DNA of 64,000 nucleotides from Acetatifactor muris (GTDB taxonomy: Bacteria > Bacillota > Clostridia > Lachnospirales > Lachnospiraceae). The notes beneath the pieces were generated by a model. It was given only the letters and a program-made list of their open reading frames with translations, was not told the origin of the DNA and did not search any database. The position numbers and the translations under genes were made by a program. Positions 23,611 through 33,233 of this stretch are shown in pieces (within the stretch, counting starts at the first letter, position 1; each line of letters starts with the position of its first letter). The DNA lies in NCBI RefSeq assembly GCF_024623325.1, contig NZ_JANJZD010000011.1:1-64000 (forward strand), read 5' to 3'.

Positions 23611-26600
23611 TCACTGATATTTCCCCAGATGGAAAGAATACAGTATCCGCTCCTTCACTTTCTTCCCGAAAATCTTCTCCACAGCCTCCTGATAGTAATC
23701 CAGCTGGGTCTCATAGCGGTTCCACAGCTCTCCCAGCGTACCCACGGAATCTGTCTTGTAGTCCAGCAAAACCACCCCGTCCTCTTCCTCGAAAAATACA
23801 TCTATGATTCCCTGGATGAGAACCGTCTCCTCCTCCGGGAAAGAGCTCTTCAGCCTGCGGGCGTCGATGCCCAGCACAAAGGGCTGCTCCCGGTAGAGCT
23901 CTCCTCCCCGCTGTGCCCGCCACATGCGGAAGGCCAGCGGAGAACACAGGAATTCTTCCAGCTTCCGTGTCCTCACCGCCTGCAGATATTCCCCCGCAAG
24001 TCTTCCGCGCTCCGCCTCCCTCTGCAAAAATGCGCTTACCGCAGCCGTCAGCGCTTTCCCCTGAATCCGCTGTCTGTATTCTCCGTAATCTCCCGGAAAT
24101 CCCTCTGTGCTCTCCAGTGCGCTCCAAAGCACCTCCTCGAAATCCAGAAGTTCCATCACCCTGTGATAGGCGTTTCCACGAACAGTGCCGCTGACAGCCT
24201 CTTCCTCCCTTTTAAAAAGGGGAATATAGGGCTGTACTTCCTTCGCCTCAAAGGTGTGATATGCCGCTTCGTCCCGGTCCGCCATGGCGGCAATTTTCAG
24301 CTCGGACACGGTGGTCTTCGTGTAGAGATCTGCCAGCGCCGCATAAGGATAAACGGCATTCAGCCTCTCTGTCAGCTGCCTTTCCGCCTCCATATCTCCC
24401 AGGCTGTCAGCCTGTTCCAACAGCTCTCTCCTGTGGAAAAACTGAACCTGTTCCGTAAGCTCCTCCGCGGCTTCCTCCAGTTCTCCCATCACCGACACCC
24501 GAATACAGGTTCCCGGCAGAACCGGCAGCAGAAAGTCCAGAAAAGAGCCCGCTTCCATGAAATCCAGACTTGTCAGCATTCCGCCGCCCAGCTCCCTGCA
24601 CTTCTCCCACTTCTCCGCCGCATTTTCCAGGACTCCCGTCAGAATCAGCTTCTCCCTGGCCCGGGTCATGGCCACATACAGCAACCGCATCTCCTCCGAC
24701 AGACTGTCCTCTCTCAGCTTTCCCGACAGCACCATCCGGCGCAGAGTCCTGTTGCGAATGCGCCTCTCCGGATCCACGTAATCTGCAGCCAGGCCCAGAT
24801 CCATATCCAGTATCAGGGACTGACTGGCATCCTGCATATTAAACCGTTTACTTAAACCCGCCACAAAGGTAACCGGGAATTCCAGGCCCTTGCTCTTATG
24901 AATGCTCATAATACGGACCACGTCCGCGTTCTCATCCAGAAGCTCCGCCCCGCCGGAATCCACGTCATATTTCTCCAGCTGCTCCATATACCGAATAAAA
25001 TGAAACAGCCCGAAATAGCTGGTCTTCTCAAAATCCGAGGCCCTGGTCAGCAGCATCTCCACATTGGCCCGCCTTTTGCCGCCGGTGGGCAGTGCGGTCA
25101 CATAGTCCAGATAACCAAAATCGTTGATGAGCCTGGTCAGCAGCTCTCTGACGGGAAGGTAGACCGTGCATTCCCGATAGCCGGCTATCCGTCGGAGGAA
25201 GGCGGCCGCTTTCTCACCCAGAGGAGTGCATGCTTCGCCGGTTTCCTCATCCTCCCCCTGACCTGCTCCATCAGCTTCTCTCTTCTGCGCCGGCTCCGCT
25301 CTGCGCACAAAAGCTTCCGTTTCCTGTGCTGTCTCCGACGCAGTCTCCCCAGTCTGCTCACACCGTCCATATACAGTCGAATACCGCTTCAGCGCCTCAT
25401 ACAGGCTGCATCCCCTGGCATAACTGCGGATAACAGCGATTTCCTCCTCCGTAAATCCGCCGAAGACAGATTTCAACACGCCAAACAGGGGAATGTCCTG
25501 GCAGGGATTGTCCAGCACACGCAGCAGCTGCAGCAGCTCCTGGACCTCCGCAGCCGCAAAGTATCCGGTTCTGGAGGTAATGTACACGGGAATGCCTTCT
25601 CTCTCCAGCACCTCACGAAACGGCTCGTCCCAGCCGCTGTTAGTCCGCAGCAGAATCACCATGTCGCCGTATCTTACAGGCCTGCTCTCCCCGTTTCCTT
25701 TGTCCGTCACCTGAAAGCTTCCCTTCAGCTCCCTGATCTTCCGGGCTATGACCATGGCTTCTGCCTGCTTCGCGTCCACATTTCCATCTCTGCCCGGCTT
25801 CTCCACCAGCAGAAGCTCACCGGTACAGTCCCCGCTCTCCGGATAAGCCGCCCCCGGATACAGAGCAGCTCTGTTGTCATAGACAATTCCGCCGGCCTCT
25901 TCGCTCATCATCCGGCCGAACACTTCGTTTACGGCATCCACCACCTGCGTACGGCTGCGGAAATTCTTCGCCAGGTCAATTCTTCTGCAGGGGCCTTCGG
26001 ACGCCGCGTATGTATTATATTTTTCCAGGAAAAGCTCCGGCCTGGCCAGACGGAATCTGTAAATGCTCTGCTTTACATCCCCCACCATAAAGCGATTGAA
26101 CTGCCCGTCTTCCTCCCCGGAAACCGCCCTCAGCAGATACTCCTGTACCAGATTGCTGTCCTGATACTCATCCGTCAGAATCTCCGCAAAGTGCTGCCGG
26201 TACTCCCGTGCGACGGCACTGCTTTCTGCCGTTTCTCCCTGTCCGTCCAGCAGAATATCCAGCGCAAAATGCTCCATATCAGAGAAGTCAATGGCCTTCT
26301 TCTCCCGCTTTTTCTCCCTCATCCGACGGTCAAATTCCAGGACCAGATCAAGCAGTGTGCTCACCGGCTCCCGACATGCCGCGCCCTGCCTGGCCGCCAG
26401 CTCCAGGCTCGTGGAAAAAAAGCGTTCCCCCAGTTTCTGAAGGCTCTCCTTCACTTCCGCCCGCATCTCCTTCGCCAGATCCCGCTTCACCGCCGAGACA
26501 CTGGCATCCTTTTTGGAAGGCAGTCTGCCGAAATTCACCGTCTCCAGCTTCAGCGCATATTCCTCCAGCGAGCTGCATCGCAGCAGCCCCCGCACCTGTT

Positions 26601-27366
26601 CCAGTTCCCGGTCCACCAGCTCTCCATACTGATAGGGACCATCCGGCGCTTCACACAGCCCGCGAACCTTCTCCAGCTTCTCCACACAGCCTGTAATCAT
26701 GCGCCGCAGATGTTCCCTGAGCCAGAGAGCATACGAGCTTTCACACATCTCCTCCACCGTAGTCCCGGCATAGTCTTCCTTCCGAGCCTCCAGCCACAGG
26801 GCGGGCCAGGGAAAACTGGCCGCATACAGCGACAGATTCAGAATATGCTGCTCCAGCACCTTTTCCTTCCCCCCGGGACAGAAATATTCCACGCAGAAGC
26901 GAAAAGCTTCGCCGCCGGTGGCATAGGCGTCTTCTATCAGCTCCTCCAGAACCTCATGCTGCATCATCTTGATCTCCCCCTCGTCGATGATGTGAAAGGC
27001 CGGGTCCAGTCCGATTTCATTGAAATGATTCCTCAGCAGAAACAGACAGAAGCTGTCTATTGTGGTAATCTGGGCATTGTGCAGCAGCGTGGCCTGCCTC
27101 TGGATATGCTCGGATTCCGGCGCTTCCGAAAGCCTTGCGGAAATGCCTGCCGCAATCCGTTCCCGCATTTCCGCCGCCGCCGCGTTGGTAAAGGTCACGA
27201 TCAGCAGGCGGTCAATATCCACCGGCTTCGTCTCGTCACAGACCATCCGCACAATGCGTTCCACCAAAACGGCGGTTTTGCCGCTTCCCGCCGCCGCCGA
27301 TACCAGTATATTACAGCCATGCAGTTCGATGGCCTCCCGCTGCTCCGGGGTAAATGAAACCGCCAT
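23611..27366 (-). CDS. addA: AddA helicase-nuclease subunit
   Basis: 1251 residues. Walker A in VSAAAGSGKTAVLVERI (about 25-40), LIVTFTNAAAAEMRERI, EILTDEYQDSN, VGDVKQSIYRFRLARPELF, IHKSKGLEFPVTFVAGL and YVAMTRAREKLILTG give the UvrD-type helicase motifs in order. The C-terminal RecB-type nuclease has VVLLDYKTDSVG. AddAB processes double-strand breaks up to Chi. A low-complexity Glu/Thr/Ala stretch at about residues 665-710 is an insertion in a non-catalytic linker. addB is normally next to addA but here lies 30 kb away (57168-60638) in the same orientation. Confidence 0.95.
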   Translation of the reverse strand: MAVSFTPEQREAIELHGCNILVSAAAGSGKTAVLVERIVRMVCDETKPVDIDRLLIVTFTNAAAAEMRERIAAGISARLSEAPESEHIQRQATLLHNAQITTIDSFCLFLLRNHFNEIGLDPAFHIIDEGEIKMMQHEVLEELIEDAYATGGEAFRFCVEYFCPGGKEKVLEQHILNLSLYAASFPWPALWLEARKEDYAGTTVEEMCESSYALWLREHLRRMITGCVEKLEKVRGLCEAPDGPYQYGELVDRELEQVRGLLRCSSLEEYALKLETVNFGRLPSKKDASVSAVKRDLAKEMRAEVKESLQKLGERFFSTSLELAARQGAACREPVSTLLDLVLEFDRRMREKKREKKAIDFSDMEHFALDILLDGQGETAESSAVAREYRQHFAEILTDEYQDSNLVQEYLLRAVSGEEDGQFNRFMVGDVKQSIYRFRLARPELFLEKYNTYAASEGPCRRIDLAKNFRSRTQVVDAVNEVFGRMMSEEAGGIVYDNRAALYPGAAYPESGDCTGELLLVEKPGRDGNVDAKQAEAMVIARKIRELKGSFQVTDKGNGESRPVRYGDMVILLRTNSGWDEPFREVLEREGIPVYITSRTGYFAAAEVQELLQLLRVLDNPCQDIPLFGVLKSVFGGFTEEEIAVIRSYARGCSLYEALKRYSTVYGRCEQTGETASETAQETEAFVRRAEPAQKREADGAGQGEDEETGEACTPLGEKAAAFLRRIAGYRECTVYLPVRELLTRLINDFGYLDYVTALPTGGKRRANVEMLLTRASDFEKTSYFGLFHFIRYMEQLEKYDVDSGGAELLDENADVVRIMSIHKSKGLEFPVTFVAGLSKRFNMQDASQSLILDMDLGLAADYVDPERRIRNRTLRRMVLSGKLREDSLSEEMRLLYVAMTRAREKLILTGVLENAAEKWEKCRELGGGMLTSLDFMEAGSFLDFLLPVLPGTCIRVSVMGELEEAAEELTEQVQFFHRRELLEQADSLGDMEAERQLTERLNAVYPYAALADLYTKTTVSELKIAAMADRDEAAYHTFEAKEVQPYIPLFKREEEAVSGTVRGNAYHRVMELLDFEEVLWSALESTEGFPGDYGEYRQRIQGKALTAAVSAFLQREAERGRLAGEYLQAVRTRKLEEFLCSPLAFRMWRAQRGGELYREQPFVLGIDARRLKSSFPEEETVLIQGIIDVFFEEEDGVVLLDYKTDSVGTLGELWNRYETQLDYYQEAVEKIFGKKVKERILYSFHLGKYQ

Positions 27367-27442
27367 AACGCTCTTCTCCTTTTGCTATATTATAGCGGCT
27401 TTTCCGAGAGACAGTCAAGAGGCTGATTATCCGGCATTTACA

Positions 27443-29821
27443 TCAAAGAGACCCATTCAGCCGAATCCGATTCTCCCCGCCGTGCAGCGCAATCTCTTCC
27501 CCGGGCAGAATCACCTTCCCGAATGCATTCCCGGGGAGAATGATTTTCAGACCAATTCCCCAGTGCTGCCGCTTCCAGTGAATGGTGACTCTGCCCTCCG
27601 GAAACGTATGCCAGGCCGTCAGCCAGTCCAGTTCCTCCGGGAAATAAGGCTTCAGCACAATTCTCTGCGGCTGCCTTTCTTCCGTTCCATGAAAACGCCG
27701 GAAGCCTGCAAGTACCTGATAGAACCACTCCTCCGCCGCCCCCAGCATAAAATGATTCTGGGAACTGCTGGGATGCTCCGGATCATTCCCGTTCCATTCC
27801 TCGCACAGGGTGGTGGCGCCGTGCAGAATCTGATATCCATAGCCGGGCGCCTCTGTCTGCAGCAGCATCCTGGTCACGATATCATGACAGCCTGTTTTCT
27901 CCAGCGCCCGCAGCACAAAGGGGAAACCCACATCTCCGCTGGTAGTCCCGTATCCCCGCAGCACAATATCCCTTATCAGCGAATCCCGCACCAGACAATA
28001 GTCCTCCTCCGGCACCAGGCCCAGGAACAGGGCCATGGCATTGGCAGTCTGGCTTCCCGTGCCATAGCGCTTCGTCTGATTGTCATAAAATTCCCTCTGA
28101 AACGCTTTTTCCGTCTGCTGCCTCCGCTGCCTGTATAGTGCGCAGTCCTCCGGTTTCCGGAGAATCTCCGCAATCCGCTCCATCAGCTGCAGGTCATACA
28201 GATAGATGGCGCTGGCCGTCAGCGGCACCGGTGTATTCTGGGCATAGGGCGGATTTACCCCGTAATCGCACCAGTCTCCCAGTCCGTGATGCAGAAGGCC
28301 GCAGGAAATCCTGGTCTGCAGATACCCCAGATATCTCCGCATCATCTCGTAATTATTTTCCAGGAAAGTGATATCCCCATACTGATCATACAGATACCAT
28401 GGCGCAATGATGCAGGCACTGCCCCACTCCGGCGAATCCCGAAACCCCTCATGAATCTGCTCCAGGTCAAAATTGTGATATTCCGGGGCGATGTCCGGCA
28501 CCAGCCCCTCCGGTGTCTGGGCCTCCGCCATATCCTCCAGCACCTTCCGATACATCCCCGCCAGTTCATAATTATACAGCAGTCCGGGACCCACCAGATG
28601 GACCTGTTCCAGCCATCCCAGCTTTTCCCGATGGGGACAGTCCGTAAATACCGACTTCATATTGCATTCCATGGCATTGGTGATAAGAGTATGAATCTGA
28701 TTCCACAGTTTCAGAGAACAGCGAAATCCGCCGGCCCGTTTTGTTTTCACCCCAATCATCAGGCCTGTGACACTCTCTATACAGAGAGGCTCTGCCGCCG
28801 GTGTCTCCAGATCTTCTTCCAGCCATTCCAGCTTCAGCAGATGAAATCCGTAATAGGTAAACTTCGGCTGCCAGCAGCAGGGGCGCCCATCCCTGCAGTA
28901 AAACAGATAATAATGTGGAAAACCGGTAAATTTCTGGGAGAGTTCCCCATTTTCATCAGCCATTTCATAAGGTGTTACTTTCAGAACCTTTCCCGCGCTC
29001 CCCCGGAACCGGATTTCAAACCATCCCGATATGTTCCGCCCGATGTCATATATGATATCTCTTCCCGCCAGCCGCACGCCAGCCAGCCTTTCTGTAATAC
29101 ACAGAGGCGGATTCGTCTTCCTCACCAGTCTCCCTGCAGGGGCGGCGGATTCTCTGTTCCCGGAAAGCACATTCGCCGGTTCCCACCTCCCGTCAGGCTC
29201 CGTACCGGCAAGCTCCCAGTCCTCCTCCATCACTCTGTCGTCGTAATCCTCTCCTCCGTACACACTGGAAAATACGATGGGCCCTGGTCTGGTCCTCCAG
29301 GCAGTATCACTGACCAGACTCTCCGTCATCCCGTTTTCGTACTCCCATCGGGCCTCCAGCAGAAAGCCGATTTCTCCGAAGCTCCTCTCAAACTTGGCGT
29401 GCCTCCCCAACCCTTTCACATGATACATCCCGTTTCCCAGCCACATGGTCAGGCTGTGCAGCCCCGGCTTCAGGCTCTCTATCCTGTAAACGGAATAATC
29501 CACACTTTTGTCATAATTGGTCCAGGCCGGTTCCAGCACCCTGTCGTCCACCTTCTCCCCGTCCAGGTGAAGTTCAAAATGTCCCACTCCCGTGACAGCA
29601 ATCCGCCCTCCCCTGCAGCCTTTTTCTATCCGGAATTCCCGCTTAAACACAGGCACCTGATTCCCCTCACACTTTGCGCCGCCAATCCATCTGGCTTTAC
29701 TGTCTGTCCCCCAGTCCTCATTTACTCTTTCTTCATTTTCCAAATTGCGTCTGTTCTCCATTCTCTGTCTTCCAACCTTTTCTTTCCGATTTCCGCTCCT
29801 CACATTATTTCCTTTTTCCAC
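27443..29821 (-). CDS. alpha-L-rhamnosidase, GH78
   Basis: Up to 792 residues. The N-terminal beta domain has the family's opening ARWIGG and a carbohydrate-binding fold (GVGHFELHLDGEKV, YDKSVDYSVYRIESLKPGLH). The (alpha/alpha)6 barrel has FTDCPHREKLGWLEQ, DSPEWGSACIIAPW and SQNHFMLGAAEEWFY, typical of GH78. It has no signal peptide, so it should act inside the cell on imported rhamnosides. The start is uncertain: GTG at 29821, a second GTG at 29803, or ATG at 29761. The first 40 residues are charged low-complexity sequence in a purine-rich stretch. It is last in the sugar-transport operon. Confidence 0.88.
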   Translation of the reverse strand: MEKGNNVRSGNRKEKVGRQRMENRRNLENEERVNEDWGTDSKARWIGGAKCEGNQVPVFKREFRIEKGCRGGRIAVTGVGHFELHLDGEKVDDRVLEPAWTNYDKSVDYSVYRIESLKPGLHSLTMWLGNGMYHVKGLGRHAKFERSFGEIGFLLEARWEYENGMTESLVSDTAWRTRPGPIVFSSVYGGEDYDDRVMEEDWELAGTEPDGRWEPANVLSGNRESAAPAGRLVRKTNPPLCITERLAGVRLAGRDIIYDIGRNISGWFEIRFRGSAGKVLKVTPYEMADENGELSQKFTGFPHYYLFYCRDGRPCCWQPKFTYYGFHLLKLEWLEEDLETPAAEPLCIESVTGLMIGVKTKRAGGFRCSLKLWNQIHTLITNAMECNMKSVFTDCPHREKLGWLEQVHLVGPGLLYNYELAGMYRKVLEDMAEAQTPEGLVPDIAPEYHNFDLEQIHEGFRDSPEWGSACIIAPWYLYDQYGDITFLENNYEMMRRYLGYLQTRISCGLLHHGLGDWCDYGVNPPYAQNTPVPLTASAIYLYDLQLMERIAEILRKPEDCALYRQRRQQTEKAFQREFYDNQTKRYGTGSQTANAMALFLGLVPEEDYCLVRDSLIRDIVLRGYGTTSGDVGFPFVLRALEKTGCHDIVTRMLLQTEAPGYGYQILHGATTLCEEWNGNDPEHPSSSQNHFMLGAAEEWFYQVLAGFRRFHGTEERQPQRIVLKPYFPEELDWLTAWHTFPEGRVTIHWKRQHWGIGLKIILPGNAFGKVILPGEEIALHGGENRIRLNGSL

Positions 29822-29911
29822 CTTTTACTTTGTTCTTTTCCACCTGCCTTCTTTTTCCTGTTTTCATTTCCCGTTCTCTGCTGCTTCTTCCTGTTTGCTC
29901 TTCCTTTTCCT

Positions 29912-30733
29912 CTATCCCTTAACTGCCCCGGCAGTCATTCCTTCCACAATATATTTCTGGGCCGCCAGATACACGATCACAATGGGCAGCGCCGTTATAA
30001 TCATATCGGCAAACACATAATTCCAGCTGCTGTAATACTGACCGTAAAAATTGTAAACCGTCAGCGGCAATGTCCATTTCTTCGGTGTATTCAACAGATA
30101 CAGCGGCATCTGAAAGTCATTCCAGACACTCATGGCAAAAATAACAAAGCTGGTGGCATAAATGGGTTTCAGCAGAGGCAGTACCACACTGAAAAAAACC
30201 TTCCCCAGACTTCCCCCGTCCAGGAACGCCGCCTCGTCCAGCTCCACCGGCACATTTCGGATAAAGCTGCTGAACATCAGAATGTTAAAGGGCAGATTGG
30301 CGCCGATATACACCATGATCAGCCCCGGAAAAGTTCCTTTCAGCTCCAGGAAATCCAACAGTACATAGGTGGTGATAATCTGTACCGGCGCCACCATACC
30401 GATCAGAAAGTAATTGTACAGCCTCTCCGCCCCCTGTGTCTTCCTTCTGGCAATGATGTAAGCCGCCATAGATGCGAAAAGCACGCCCAGCCCCGCGGAG
30501 CATCCGGTGAGAATCACGCTGTTTGCAAAGGAACGCATGACATTTCCCGTCTCCAGCACAAAGGCAAAATTCTCAAAATGCCAGGAAGAGGGCAGGCGGA
30601 AATTGAACATGGCCGCCTCCGCTGAATTCTTAAACGCGCCGAATACCATAATCATCAGAGGCAGAAAAAAGAGCACTGTCACAGCAATCATGACGCCTTC
30701 GGCCGCTATCATGGAAAGCTTCTTTTTCATCAC
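29912..30733 (-). CDS. carbohydrate ABC transporter permease (MalG/LacG type)
   Basis: 273 residues, six helices. The inner-membrane coupling motif EAA...G is seen in VPVELDEAAFLDGGSLGKVFFSVVLP. The N-terminal AMKNS-like LIMVFGAFKNSAEA and the tail YIVEGMTAGAVKG are standard for CUT1 systems. It overlaps the partner permease by 4 bases. Like other CUT1 systems it lacks its own ATPase here and probably uses a shared MsmK-like ATPase encoded elsewhere. Confidence 0.92.
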   Translation of the reverse strand: MMKKKLSMIAAEGVMIAVTVLFFLPLMIMVFGAFKNSAEAAMFNFRLPSSWHFENFAFVLETGNVMRSFANSVILTGCSAGLGVLFASMAAYIIARRKTQGAERLYNYFLIGMVAPVQIITTYVLLDFLELKGTFPGLIMVYIGANLPFNILMFSSFIRNVPVELDEAAFLDGGSLGKVFFSVVLPLLKPIYATSFVIFAMSVWNDFQMPLYLLNTPKKWTLPLTVYNFYGQYYSSWNYVFADMIITALPIVIVYLAAQKYIVEGMTAGAVKG

Positions 30734-31608
30734 ATATCCACCTCTCTTCCCTTCAGATTCCTGTTAATCAGCAAAGTGACCGCACTGACCAGGATTGTCA
30801 GCACCAGACTCATGGCACTGGATTTCCCCAGAAAACCTGCTGAAAAAGATTTGTACACATATGTCCCCATCACCTGCGTGGCATAACCCGGCCCCCCGTT
30901 GGTCAGCACATAAACCTTGTCGAAGACCTTCAGTCCTCCGATGAGATTGGTCAGCACTGTCATGGTAAAGGAGGGCGCCAGCAGGGGCAGCGTAATACTG
31001 CGGAACTTCTGCCATTTCCCCGCGCCGTCCATCAGCGCCGCTTCATAGTACGTCTGATCAATTCCCTGCAGACCGGCAATGAACAGCATCATGGAAAAGC
31101 CAGACCACTGCCATACCTCCACAGCAATCACACATCCCAGTGCTGTCCGGGCATCCCCCAGCCATATAGCCGTCTCCCGCATTCCCAGAGAGTGCAGAAA
31201 GCTGTCAAACATGCCGTCCACGCCGAAAAAGGCGGTGAAGACCAGTCCGATTACCACCGTGCTCAATACCGCAGGCAGATAATAAATGCTGCGCATGATA
31301 TTCCTGGTTTTAAAAGGCATTGTCATCAACATGGCCAGCAGCAGTCCGAATCCCACTTTCAGCACTGTGGTGAAAAAAGCGAACAGCAGTGTATTTTTCA
31401 CGGAAAGAATAAAATTCTCATCCTGCAGAATGCCGATGAAATTCTTCAGCCCCGTAAACTGTGCACTGTAGAGACTTCTGATATTCCAGTTGGTAAATGC
31501 CATCACGAATCCCAGCAGAATCGGAATTATGTAGAAGACTGTGTAAAGTGTCAGCGCCGGTACTGCCATACTGTATTTGTATCTGTTAAACTGCTTCTTT
31601 TTTTTCAT
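30730..31608 (-). CDS. sugar ABC transporter permease (MalF/LacF type)
   Basis: 292 residues with a basic N-terminus and six helices. The coupling motif is DQTYYEAALMDGAGKWQKF followed by ITLPLLAPSFT. VLTNGGPGYATQVMGTYVYK is the usual CUT1 segment. It pairs with the permease at 29912-30733 and with the binding lipoprotein encoded upstream. A hairpin terminator between the binding-protein gene and this one should lower permease expression. Confidence 0.92.
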   Translation of the reverse strand: MKKKKQFNRYKYSMAVPALTLYTVFYIIPILLGFVMAFTNWNIRSLYSAQFTGLKNFIGILQDENFILSVKNTLLFAFFTTVLKVGFGLLLAMLMTMPFKTRNIMRSIYYLPAVLSTVVIGLVFTAFFGVDGMFDSFLHSLGMRETAIWLGDARTALGCVIAVEVWQWSGFSMMLFIAGLQGIDQTYYEAALMDGAGKWQKFRSITLPLLAPSFTMTVLTNLIGGLKVFDKVYVLTNGGPGYATQVMGTYVYKSFSAGFLGKSSAMSLVLTILVSAVTLLINRNLKGREVDM

Positions 31609-31630
31609 TCTTGTATCACCGTCCTCAATC

Positions 31631-31661
31631 CTTTAAAAGAAGCCGGGGCACTGCCCCGGCT
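31631..31661 (-). terminator. partial terminator between binding-protein and permease genes
   Basis: AGCCGGGGC (31641-31649) and GCCCCGGCT (31653-31661) form a 9-bp GC stem; on the minus strand the stem is followed by TTCTTTT. Placement after the first gene of an ABC operon is typical for reducing downstream expression. Confidence 0.75.
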
Positions 31662-31678
31662 CCGGCTCATGATCTCTT

Positions 31679-33079
31679 TCAGAAGCCTTCCAGTCCCAGG
31701 CTTTCTCCATACTCTTTCACATTTTTGTCAATATTGGATATTTCCTTATCAATATCCGCGCCCTGGGAAATGTTAATGTATGCAGGGAACATCACATCGT
31801 CATTCAGAGAGGAGAAATTGGCGATAATATCCCCCACCTGAACCACAAATTTTCCTGCATTCAGATAGCTGTCATACATGCCCTGAAGTACATCGTTAAT
31901 ATTCTCCGAAGCCACATCGCTGTAAGGTGAATTCACTGAGTTGGCGTTCAGATAGATTCCCAGAATATCCGCCTGGGAAAACTTATCGATAAAGTCCAGA
32001 GACTGCTCCACATTGGCGGCTGCATTCGGCACACAGAGCGCGTAAACGTATTTGGCCGTCATCACCTTGTCCACATCATTGTAAGGCAGCGGAAACATGC
32101 CGATATTGGCATCCGGATATTTCTCCAGAATGGCGTTCACCGCGTACTCACCGCATACCATCATCGCCGATCTGCCTTCCGCAACTGCAGCCTGAGACTC
32201 GTCATAGGTACCCACAATATAATCCTCATTTACATATCCCGTGTCAAACAGAGCCTGAAAATCTGTCAGCGCCTGCTTAAACTCCGGCACATCCGCAAAG
32301 GACATCTGATTGGCATTCAACTGCTGATATACTTCGTCACAACGCTCGTCCAGCAGATTTGCAAAATAAATCATGGGTACAATCTGGGTGGTCCAGGTGT
32401 CCTTAAAGGACAAATACAGCGGATTTACTCCGGATTGTTTTATCGTCTCGCAGGCTTCCAGAAAGTTGTCATAGGTCTTCGGAACCTCCAGAGAAAGAGT
32501 TTCAAACACATCCTTATTATAAATCACTCCCATCACTCCGGAAAAACCGGTAATCGGCATCCCGTATAAACCGCCGTCCTGGGCTTCAATGGCCTTCGTA
32601 TCCATTCCCAGCCTGCTCATCCAGGGCTGATCGTTCATCTTTACCAGCGTGTTCGGCGCGTCATAGGTAGAATACGCCGCGGGAACATTTGCAAAAATCA
32701 CATCCGGTGCTTCTCCGGTGGACACACGCACCTGAGACAGATTTGTAAACTGTGCGTCCGGTATCACTTCATATTCCAGCGAAATGTCATATATATCGGA
32801 AAATTTCTCTCTGATCCGGGAAAACGCCTCCTCCGAATAGCTGGACTGGGCCAGCATCAGTGTGATGGAATAGCCCCCTTCTGTCCGTTCTTCCCGCGCG
32901 CTGTCATCCTCCGATACAACGCTCTCAGAGCCTGCCTGCGCACTGCTCTGTGTCTCACTTCCTCCCCGGGATCCGTCTCCCTCCGGAGAGCTTCCCGTCC
33001 CGCTGCCGCTGTTTCCACAGCCCGCCAGCAGGCTCACACTCAATGTCATTGCAGCCGTCAGTTTGATTAGCTTTTTCAT
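31679..33079 (-). CDS. sugar-binding lipoprotein (ABC solute-binding family 1)
   Basis: 466 residues from the ATG at 33079, which has AGGAGG upstream; an in-frame start 11 codons earlier is not supported. The signal peptide MKKLIKLTAAMTLSVSLLAGC ends in a lipobox at Cys 21. A Ser/Gly/Glu-rich linker of about 45 residues follows, then a binding-protein fold with ITGFSGVMGVIYNKDVFE, GRSAMMVCGEYAV and a C-terminal helical lobe. It delivers an unknown glycan to the two permeases. The GH78 at the operon's end suggests rhamnose-containing oligosaccharides. Confidence 0.9.
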   Translation of the reverse strand: MKKLIKLTAAMTLSVSLLAGCGNSGSGTGSSPEGDGSRGGSETQSSAQAGSESVVSEDDSAREERTEGGYSITLMLAQSSYSEEAFSRIREKFSDIYDISLEYEVIPDAQFTNLSQVRVSTGEAPDVIFANVPAAYSTYDAPNTLVKMNDQPWMSRLGMDTKAIEAQDGGLYGMPITGFSGVMGVIYNKDVFETLSLEVPKTYDNFLEACETIKQSGVNPLYLSFKDTWTTQIVPMIYFANLLDERCDEVYQQLNANQMSFADVPEFKQALTDFQALFDTGYVNEDYIVGTYDESQAAVAEGRSAMMVCGEYAVNAILEKYPDANIGMFPLPYNDVDKVMTAKYVYALCVPNAAANVEQSLDFIDKFSQADILGIYLNANSVNSPYSDVASENINDVLQGMYDSYLNAGKFVVQVGDIIANFSSLNDDVMFPAYINISQGADIDKEISNIDKNVKEYGESLGLEGF

Positions 33080-33233
33080 CCGTAGATACCTCCTGTTATG
33101 ATTCTTTCTCATTGCTGTTCCCGCACAGTCTGCTGTCTGTTCCGGTTACCGTATCCTCATCATACTGTCACCCTCTTCAAATGAAAATGCAATTTTTGTC
33201 CTCCCCGATGGAAAAATGGCACTGGCCTTTCTC

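Noticed and set aside
24898..27357. 819-codon open frame antisense to addA
   Set aside because: It mirrors the addA frame, lacks a ribosome-binding site and reads as Gln/His/Pro/Leu-rich shadow sequence.
28286..30625. 779-codon open frame antisense to GH78 and a permease
   Set aside because: It spans two real genes on the other strand; composition is typical of an antisense shadow.
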